Below, one piece after another: positions 1 through 5,826 of a stretch of 15,300 bases of DNA (position 1 is the first letter of the stretch; the number at the start of each line of letters is the position of its first letter). The translations under genes were made by a program, and so were the position numbers. This stretch comes from Fidelibacterota bacterium (lineage in GTDB: Bacteria; Fidelibacterota; Fidelibacteria; Fidelibacterales; Fidelibacteraceae): NCBI GenBank assembly GCA_029931905.1, contig JAOZRH010000036.1:1-15300 (forward strand), given 5' to 3'. The notes beneath the pieces were generated by a model. It saw only the letters and a list, made by a program, of their open reading frames with translations, made no database searches and was not told the DNA's origin.

Positions 1-3
1 TAT

Positions 4-23
4 TAAATTCCTGTTGGAATTTA
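4..23. repeat. Small perfect hairpin with an 8-bp stem
   Basis: Positions 4-11 (TAAATTCC) are exactly complementary to 16-23 (GGAATTTA) around a TGTT loop. The layout, a short stem ending in CC/GG around a 3-4 base loop, resembles the ACTCC-GTA-GGAGT hairpins near the right edge of the window, so it may belong to the same class of small dispersed palindromes. It is not followed by a T-run, so I do not call it a terminator. Confidence 0.5.
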
Positions 24-25
24 TC

Positions 26-88
26 AAAACAACCCGTCTGTATAGTCGGGCAAGCACGCCTGTTCGCCCAATTGGGAGAAGTTGTTTT
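26..88. repeat. Nested palindromic unit of about 63 bp, possible mobile or structured repeat
   Basis: The unit is bounded by an 8-bp inverted repeat, AAAACAAC at 26-33 and GTTGTTTT at 81-88. Inside are CCCG (33-36) against CGGG (47-50), GGGC (48-51) against GCCC (66-69), and the perfect palindrome CCCAATTGGG (67-76). Several of these stems are mutually exclusive. The block is much richer in G and C than anything around it and has no open frame. It could be a miniature inverted-repeat element, a REP-like unit or a structured RNA. The sequence alone does not decide between these. Confidence 0.5.
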
Positions 89-246
89 ACTCCATAATTG
101 CACAATTCCAAATTTCAAATTTCTAATTCCTAATTTTTCAACGAACTCGGTGGTAAATATTATTCAATTCAATTTGGTTTTGGAGGCATTAAACAATCGT
201 AATAGATAATAAATATATTTTAAAGTAAAATTATCAAAATCAAAGC
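89..246. other. Non-coding AT-rich stretch upstream of htpG
   Basis: This completes the gene-free 318 bases at the left edge. Positions about 102-137 are built from short AATT-containing words (TTCCAAATTTC, AAATTTCTAATTCC) repeated with small changes, similar in style to the AATTACGAATTA words at 15038-15063. Around 139-157 is a GAACTCGGTGGTAAATA stretch that may be a decayed copy of a dispersed intergenic repeat. I see no credible gene, tRNA or CIRCE-type heat-shock operator here. Confidence 0.4.
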
Positions 247-273
247 TTGATTAATTGAAAAATAATTTATAAT
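247..273 (+). promoter_or_regulatory. Sigma-70-like promoter of htpG
   Basis: A perfect TATAAT lies at 268-273. The best -35 candidate is TTGATT at 247-252 with a 15-bp spacer; CTTGAT at 246-251 gives 16 bp. Transcription would start near 280, leaving a leader of about 40 nt that contains the AAGGAG ribosome binding site at 308-313. No HrcA/CIRCE operator was found, so heat-shock control of this type is not supported by the sequence. Confidence 0.5.
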
Positions 274-318
274 TTATGCCCGAATATAGAAGAAATAAAA
301 TGAAAAAAAGGAGAAATA

Positions 319-2178
319 ATGACAAAAAAAGTAGAATCATATGAATATCAAGCAGAAATTAAAAAAGTATTAGATGTAGTAATACATTCGATATATACAA
401 ATAAAGATATTTTTATTCGTGAATTGATTTCAAATGCAGCAGATGCGTTAGAGAAATTTAGACATATTTCATTAGTTGAAAAAGATTTCATTGATGAGGA
501 TTTACCATTAGAAATCAAAATTGAATTAAATGAGAAATCAAAAACTTTTACAATTTCCGATACTGGTGTTGGAATGACAAAAGAAGAGTTAATTGAAAAT
601 TTAGGAACAGTTGCTCATTCAGGTTCAAAAGAATTTATTGAAAAATTGGCAGAACAGAAGAATAACGAAGCAAAATTAATTGGACAATTTGGACTTGGTT
701 TTTATTCAGCATTTATGGTTTCTAATAAAGTAAGAGTTTTCACAAGATCATATAAAAAAGGATCTAAGGGATATATATGGACTTCTGATGGAATTAGCAA
801 TTATTCAATTTCAGAAGAAGAAGGTATTGCAAGAGGTACAAAAATTGTTGTTGAATTGAAAAAAGATCATGAAAAATATTCAGAAGAATTCAGTGTAAAA
901 GGTATTATAGAAGAATATTCAAATTTTGTGTCATCACCAATTTTTATTGATGATAAAAGAATAAATACCGTTCAGGCGATTTGGGTAAAGAATAAAAATG
1001 AAGTTAAGCAAAAAGAATATGATGAATTTTACAAATTTTTGACAAATTCACACTCAGAACCATTCTATCATTTACATACATCGTCAGATGCACCAATTCA
1101 AATGAAAACAATTTTATTTTTTCCAAAAGAAAATATGGAAATATTTGGATTTAATAGAATGGAACCAGGAATGAACCTATATTGTAATAAAGTATTAATT
1201 GAATCAAAAGTAAAGGAAATATTACCAGATTATTTGAGATTTATAAAAGGTGTAGTTGATTCTGAAGATTTGCCTTTAAATATTTCAAGAGAAACATTAC
1301 AAGATAGTCTAATCATTTCTAAAATTAGAAAATTTTTGACAAAGAGGGTAATTTCATTTTTAATTGATATGGCTAAAAAAGATGAACAAAAATATCTGGA
1401 TTTCTGGAAAACATTTGCATCTTTCATCAAAGAGGGTATAAATAGTGATTTTGAAAACAGGGAAAAACTTGCAAAATTATTAAGATTTGAAACAAGCAAA
1501 ACAAAAGCAGATGAAAAAACTTCACTAGAAGAATATTTAAAGAGAGCTAAAGAAGAGCAAAAAGAAATTTATTTTCTAAATGGAAAGAATCGTCAAGAAA
1601 TTGAAAATAGTCCGTATTTAGAATCATTTATTGCATCAGATATAGAGGTTATTTATCTTTATGAAGCAATTGATGATTTCACAATGTCAGCATTATCTGA
1701 ATATGATAAGAAAAAATTAGTTTCTGCTGATAAATCAGATATTAAAATTGATAAAAAAGATGATGACAAAAAAGATGATAAAGATTCAAAAGAAAACTAT
1801 GAAAAATTGATAAAGTGGATGGAAAAATTATTTGACAAAGATTTAGAAAAAGTTGTATTGTCAGATAGATTAGTAAATTCACCTGCAATTATTGTAAATC
1901 CAGATGATACAATGACACAAAATATGCAGAAAATTTTGAAAGATGCTAAGGGTGGCATGTTTCCAGCAGGAAAAAAGATCCTTGAAATTAATCCAAAACA
2001 TTCGTTGATTAAAAAATTATTAGTCTTAGTTGATAATAAAAAAGAAGAAAAATTACTTACACAAATTACTGAACAGATTTATGATAATGCTTTGTTTAAT
2101 GCTGGAATGGATTTGGATAAATCAAGAATGGTAAATAGGATGAATGATATTTTGGAATATGCAATAAATTCCAAATAA
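319..2178 (+). CDS. htpG: Molecular chaperone HtpG (bacterial Hsp90)
   Basis: ATP-dependent cytosolic chaperone that acts as a homodimer on late folding intermediates. The 619 residues match the usual length (E. coli about 624). The N-terminal GHKL ATPase domain shows ELISNAADAL (35-44, catalytic Glu35 and Mg-binding Asn39), DTGVGM (81-86), GTVAHSGSKEF (96-106) and the lid/glycine motif GQFGLGFYSAF (122-132). The middle domain carries WVKNKNEV (222-229) and NISRETLQ (321-328), whose Arg324 matches the arginine that contacts the ATP gamma-phosphate. A highly charged Lys/Asp linker at about 471-492 precedes the C-terminal dimerisation domain with LEINPKHSLIKKL (555-567). There is no C-terminal MEEVD, as expected for a bacterial protein. 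The start is supported by AAGGAG at 308-313, five bases upstream. The next gene, miaB, begins 69 bases later with no strong terminator between them. Confidence 0.97.
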   Translation: MTKKVESYEYQAEIKKVLDVVIHSIYTNKDIFIRELISNAADALEKFRHISLVEKDFIDEDLPLEIKIELNEKSKTFTISDTGVGMTKEELIENLGTVAHSGSKEFIEKLAEQKNNEAKLIGQFGLGFYSAFMVSNKVRVFTRSYKKGSKGYIWTSDGISNYSISEEEGIARGTKIVVELKKDHEKYSEEFSVKGIIEEYSNFVSSPIFIDDKRINTVQAIWVKNKNEVKQKEYDEFYKFLTNSHSEPFYHLHTSSDAPIQMKTILFFPKENMEIFGFNRMEPGMNLYCNKVLIESKVKEILPDYLRFIKGVVDSEDLPLNISRETLQDSLIISKIRKFLTKRVISFLIDMAKKDEQKYLDFWKTFASFIKEGINSDFENREKLAKLLRFETSKTKADEKTSLEEYLKRAKEEQKEIYFLNGKNRQEIENSPYLESFIASDIEVIYLYEAIDDFTMSALSEYDKKKLVSADKSDIKIDKKDDDKKDDKDSKENYEKLIKWMEKLFDKDLEKVVLSDRLVNSPAIIVNPDDTMTQNMQKILKDAKGGMFPAGKKILEINPKHSLIKKLLVLVDNKKEEKLLTQITEQIYDNALFNAGMDLDKSRMVNRMNDILEYAINSK

Positions 2179-2247
2179 TACAACTTTAAAAGTGTAGAGA
2201 TAACTAAACTATATATCGTATGTTAGCATAAAATAAATAAAGGTTAA

Positions 2248-3552
2248 ATGAAAAAATATTATATAGAAACTTATGGTTGTCAGATGAATGAATCTGATAG
2301 TGAAATAGTTCGTGGAATTCTGGAAACCGAAGGATTAATAAGAACAGAATCATTAGAAGATGCTGATCTAATTTTGATAAATACTTGTAGCGTAAGAGAA
2401 AAACCAGAACAGAAAATATATTCACGACTTGGTAAAATTAATAAGATATTGCCTGCAGAAAATAATGCAAAAATTGGTGTAATTGGTTGTATGGCTCAAA
2501 ATTTGAAAAGTGATATTTTTAGACAAAATAATAATGTTAATTTTGTGCTTGGACCCGATTCATATAGAAAATTACCTGAAATAATTAAAACCCATAGAGA
2601 ACATATTGCATTTACTGATTTATCTAAAACGGAGGTTTATGAGGAGTTATTTCCGTCAAGAAGTTCGGGTATGAATGCTTGGATTACTATTATGCGAGGA
2701 TGTGATAAGTTTTGCACTTATTGTATCGTTCCATTCACTCGTGGAAGAGAGAGAAGTAAACCTGTCGAAAGTGTAGTTAAAGAAATTGAAGATGCTACCA
2801 ATAGAGGATTTTACGAAATTACACTGTTGGGGCAAAATGTGAATTCGTATAATTATGAAGGTAATAATTTTACAGATTTGTTAAAAAAAATTATAAAAAA
2901 TGAAAAAATTAGGCGAATAAGATATGTTTCACCGCATCCACAGGATATTACAGAGGAATTATTAAAAGTACACAGAGATTATTATCCAAAATTAGCTAAT
3001 CACATTCATTTACCTTTACAGTCAGGTTCAACTAAAATATTAAAAGCGATGAATAGGAATTATTCTCAAGAACATTTTTTATCATTGGTTAAAAAAATTA
3101 GGGAATATGTTCCGAATATGTCAATTACAACTGATATGATTGTTGGTTTTCCGGGAGAAACAAGAGAGGATTTTGAAGAAACAATTTATGTGATGAATAA
3201 GGTAAAATTCGATACATCTTTTATGTTTAAATATTCTCCGAGACCATATAGCAGAGCTTATAAAATGGATGATGATGTAAGTGAATATGAAAAATCTGAA
3301 AGACTTACAGAAATGATTGATTTGCAAAAAGAACACACTTTATTACGAAACAAGGAAATGATTGGAAAGGAAGTTGAAGTAATTGTTGAAGGATATAGTA
3401 AAAAATCAAATGCAGAAATGATGGGTAGAACTTCAAGTAATAAGATAGTAATTTTTCCGGCTGTTGATAGTTCAGGTGAAAAAATTAAAATTAAATCAAT
3501 AATTAAAAAAACAATAATCGAGACAAAAGGTGTTACATTATTTGCCAAATAA
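2248..3552 (+). CDS. miaB: tRNA-2-methylthio-N6-dimethylallyladenosine synthase MiaB
   Basis: Radical-SAM methylthiotransferase that converts i6A to ms2i6A at position 37 of tRNAs reading UNN codons, using two 4Fe-4S clusters. The N-terminal domain has the three auxiliary-cluster cysteines Cys11 (YGCQMNESDSE), Cys47 (NTCSVRE) and Cys81 (GCMAQ). The radical-SAM CxxxCxxC is Cys152, Cys156 and Cys159 in GCDKFCTYCIVPFTRGRE, followed by the MiaB-typical LLGQNVNSY (193-201). HLPLQSGS (254-261) and YSPRPYSRAY (329-338) follow, and a TRAM RNA-binding domain fills about 371-434 with GRTSSNK (393-399). At 434 residues it is complete. RimO and MtaB relatives differ in the QNVNSY region, so MiaB is preferred. 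The ribosome site is weak (AAAGG about 2239-2243). The 3' end overlaps the probable start of the thiamine pyrophosphokinase gene. Confidence 0.95.
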   Translation: MKKYYIETYGCQMNESDSEIVRGILETEGLIRTESLEDADLILINTCSVREKPEQKIYSRLGKINKILPAENNAKIGVIGCMAQNLKSDIFRQNNNVNFVLGPDSYRKLPEIIKTHREHIAFTDLSKTEVYEELFPSRSSGMNAWITIMRGCDKFCTYCIVPFTRGRERSKPVESVVKEIEDATNRGFYEITLLGQNVNSYNYEGNNFTDLLKKIIKNEKIRRIRYVSPHPQDITEELLKVHRDYYPKLANHIHLPLQSGSTKILKAMNRNYSQEHFLSLVKKIREYVPNMSITTDMIVGFPGETREDFEETIYVMNKVKFDTSFMFKYSPRPYSRAYKMDDDVSEYEKSERLTEMIDLQKEHTLLRNKEMIGKEVEVIVEGYSKKSNAEMMGRTSSNKIVIFPAVDSSGEKIKIKSIIKKTIIETKGVTLFAK

Positions 3553-4168
3553 TAAATTAAAAAATAAAGCAATATTAGTATTAAATGGTGATATTGTTGA
3601 TAAAAAAATAATTAAACAACTTATTATTGATAATGATGTAATTATCGCTACTGACGGCAGTTATGACAAGTTAGTTAATTTGAACATTGTCCCCAATTTT
3701 GTGATTGGTGATTTTGATTCGATTAAATCTATTCCACAAAATGTTGAAATAATTAAAGGAGAAAATCAAAATAATAGTGATTTTGAAAAAGCATTATTAT
3801 GGTTAATAAATAATGAATATTCTGATATATCAATAGTTGGAATTTCTGGTGGAAGGATTGATCATTTGTTAATTAATTTTGCACTTTTCTATAAATATTC
3901 CAACAAGCTTAAAATAAAAATATATACAAATAATGAAATATTAGAAATATTAACGCCAGGTAAATATTCAATATATGGTAAAAAAAATGATTTGTTTTCA
4001 ATTATTGCATTACCAGAAGCCAAAAATATAGTAATAAAAAATGCAAAATATCCTATAAATGAAAAATATTTTGAAATTGGAAGTAGAGGATTAAGCAATG
4101 AATTTCTTGCAGAAAAAATTAATATTTCATTTACGAGCGGATTAATAGTTTTTATTAAGTCGAAATAA
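3530..4168 (+). CDS. thiN: Thiamine pyrophosphokinase (TPK/ThiN family)
   Basis: Transfers pyrophosphate from ATP to thiamine to make thiamine diphosphate, the salvage route to the cofactor. Visible family motifs are NGD (19-21), ATDGSYDKL (40-48), VPNFVIGDFDSI (54-65, metal-binding aspartates), NSDFEKAL (82-89), GGRIDHLLIN (107-116) and SRGLSNEF (185-192) before the last strands. Length is 212 residues, normal for a bacterial TPK. The start is uncertain. GTG at 3530 gives a 23-base overlap with miaB but lies on top of its only ribosome-site-like sequence (AAAAGG, about 3525-3530). TTG at 3542 would use that site with an 11-base spacing and removes four residues. No ATG lies near. The arrangement suggests translational coupling to miaB. 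The symbol follows Bacillus usage and is inferred from motifs. Confidence 0.88.
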   Translation: MLHYLPNNKLKNKAILVLNGDIVDKKIIKQLIIDNDVIIATDGSYDKLVNLNIVPNFVIGDFDSIKSIPQNVEIIKGENQNNSDFEKALLWLINNEYSDISIVGISGGRIDHLLINFALFYKYSNKLKIKIYTNNEILEILTPGKYSIYGKKNDLFSIIALPEAKNIVIKNAKYPINEKYFEIGSRGLSNEFLAEKINISFTSGLIVFIKSK

Positions 4169-4245
4169 TTGGATTTATTTTTAGATAATACCATTAGAAA
4201 TCAAATAATCAGAGGAAATTCAATATAATTTGAGAAAATTATTTG

Positions 4246-4274
4246 TTGACTATCAGATATTAAATAAGTAAATT
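4246..4274 (+). promoter_or_regulatory. Candidate promoter ahead of the AMP-binding ligase gene
   Basis: TTGACT at 4246-4251 (5 of 6 to consensus) is followed after 17 bases by TAAATT at 4269-4274 (4 of 6). It lies in the 115-base gap after the thiamine pyrophosphokinase gene. The expected transcription start near 4281 is almost at the first in-frame ATG of the ligase (4284), which has no Shine-Dalgarno sequence. The message may therefore be nearly leaderless. This is a motif match only. Confidence 0.4.
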
Positions 4275-4283
4275 AGACACTCT

Positions 4284-4380
4284 ATGAAAATGAAAAATGA
4301 TAAGGTGAGATATCAGTACAATATATTCGACATTTTTTAAGAAATCAAAATCATCTCCAAATGATACTTTCATTTATGAC
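4284..4380 (+). other. 5' part of the AMP-binding ligase gene, separated by a +1 frameshift
   Basis: From ATG 4284 (or ATG 4290, same frame) one reads 18 codons ending in YNIFDIF, then a TAA stop at 4338-4340. The other frame, which is open from just after the TGA at 4306-4308 into the main ligase ORF, reads KKSKSSPNDTFIYD (4339-4380) directly into its first ATG at 4381. Joined, this gives NIFDIFKKSKSSPNDTFIYD, which looks like the normal N-terminus of acyl-CoA ligases. The break falls in a run of six T (4333-4338) before AAG; one T fewer would fuse the frames. Neither ATG 4381 nor any other ATG/GTG/TTG in the main frame upstream has a ribosome site that would explain initiation. An AAGGTGAG at 4302-4309 sits four bases before an in-frame ATC (4312), a possible rare start. 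Confidence 0.65.
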
Positions 4381-5826
4381 ATGAAAAATAATAAAGAGAT
4401 AACTTTTGGTAATGTATTAGATAATTCGCTTAAAATAGCAAGTTTATTAAAAAATGCTGGTGTTGAAAAAGGAATGAAAGTTGCAATAATGTCAGAGAAT
4501 TGCAGTGAATTTATTTTTATATATTTAGCATTGTTAAGATTAGAAGCAATAATGATTCCAATTAATGTAAAATTTAAATCGTTAGCTCTTCGTCAAATTT
4601 TAAGTGATAGTGAAGCAAAATGTTTAATATATTCCAATGTGTATGAAGAAGATATTATTACTGCAACTGAAATATTAGATAATATTAATATTTATGTTTC
4701 GTTTGAAGAAAATAGTTCTTTAACAAACAATAATTTGTCAGATTTTAACAAATATGCCATATATGGTGGTCCATATAATAATGAAAACGATTTAGCATCG
4801 ATTATTTTTTATAGCGAAGGTACAACAGGACCTGCAAATGGTGTGATTTACAGTCAACAAGCATTAATAAGTAATGCCTATGCTTTTCAAAGTGCGTTAT
4901 TAATTAAGGAAAATTATAAAATTTATGCTCAATTTCCATTTTCACATTTTTTCTCAATGACATCTATTGTAAATAATTCGCTAATTAATGAAATTCCTAT
5001 TATTATTTCCAATGATTTGAGTGATGTTAATAATGTATCAAACGGAAAGGATATTATACTTATTGCAAAGCCTAGTTTTTATGAAAATATTGTCAATACT
5101 GATTCTTTTGAAAATTTTAATAATTTTCAGTTTTGTATGAGTGGTGGTGGAAAGGTTAAAAAAGAAGTTACAGAATATTTTCTAAAAAAATATAATTTAC
5201 CAATTTATAAAAGTTATGGAATGATTGAGGCAGGACCAATAATATTAATTAATACAAATGAGAAAAAAATACATTCAATTGGAATTCCACTTCATGATAT
5301 TTCTGTATCAATAATGAGAGATGAGGAATTTTTAAAATCGAATGAAATAGGTGAAATTTGTATAAGAAATACCAATGTAGTTAAAGAATATTGTTCACAA
5401 AAGAAAAAAATAAGTGATTGTATTTTTGTTGGTTGGTATAAATCTGGTGATCTTGGTTTTCAAGATATGGATGGATATTATTATTTTGTTGATAGAAAAA
5501 TAAATATAATCAATAAAAATGGTTTTGAAGTATATCCAGAACTAATAGAAAATGAATTATATAAACATGAAAATATAAAACAAATTGCAGTGGTTGGAGT
5601 AAAAGCAAATAAAACGACACAAAAAATAATAGCATATATTGTTACAAAAGATAAAAAGATAATTAATAGGAACGAATTGGTTTTGTTTTTGGAGAAAAAC
5701 ATTCCCAAATATCAAATTCCTGATGAGTTTGTATTTCTGGATCATTTACCAAAAAATGCCACCGGAAAAATAGCAAGACAATCATTAAGAAGAAAAAACA
5801 CAAAACAGACTGGAGGAAAACAATGA
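4381..5826 (+). CDS. AMP-binding acyl-CoA ligase-like protein (ANL superfamily), 5' end frameshifted
   Basis: Adenylate-forming enzyme of the fatty-acyl-CoA synthetase type, expected to activate a carboxylic acid as acyl-AMP and pass it to CoA. Residues here count from ATG 4381. The phosphate-binding loop at 144-154 reads YSEGTTGPANG; the usual second-half Lys of this loop is Asn153 and the usual first Ser/Thr is Glu146. Other core motifs persist: YGMIEAGP (279-286, Thr replaced by Ile, Glu kept), GWYKSGDLGF (351-360, with the ribose-binding Asp357), DRK (371-373), GFEVYPELIE (381-390) and the C-terminal catalytic lysine in PKNATGK (457-463, Lys463). The protein is probably active but may have altered ATP handling or substrate. 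The substrate cannot be named. The true N-terminus lies upstream in another frame (4284-4380). The TGA stop overlaps the ATG of the EF-G-like gene (ATGA at 5823-5826). No methyltransferase, thioesterase or acyl-carrier gene adjoins. Confidence 0.82.
   Translation: MKNNKEITFGNVLDNSLKIASLLKNAGVEKGMKVAIMSENCSEFIFIYLALLRLEAIMIPINVKFKSLALRQILSDSEAKCLIYSNVYEEDIITATEILDNINIYVSFEENSSLTNNNLSDFNKYAIYGGPYNNENDLASIIFYSEGTTGPANGVIYSQQALISNAYAFQSALLIKENYKIYAQFPFSHFFSMTSIVNNSLINEIPIIISNDLSDVNNVSNGKDIILIAKPSFYENIVNTDSFENFNNFQFCMSGGGKVKKEVTEYFLKKYNLPIYKSYGMIEAGPIILINTNEKKIHSIGIPLHDISVSIMRDEEFLKSNEIGEICIRNTNVVKEYCSQKKKISDCIFVGWYKSGDLGFQDMDGYYYFVDRKINIINKNGFEVYPELIENELYKHENIKQIAVVGVKANKTTQKIIAYIVTKDKKIINRNELVLFLEKNIPKYQIPDEFVFLDHLPKNATGKIARQSLRRKNTKQTGGKQ

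Noticed and set aside
300..344. Short leader ORF (ATG at 300, 14 codons) overlapping the htpG start
   Set aside because: It has no ribosome site of its own and consists of Lys/Arg/Asn codons forced by the purine-rich Shine-Dalgarno region. A regulatory leader peptide is possible but unsupported.
3258..3572. 104-codon minus-strand open frame over the end of miaB
   Set aside because: It is antisense to the MiaB TRAM domain; its hydrophobic translation is what antisense of AT-rich Lys/Glu codons gives.
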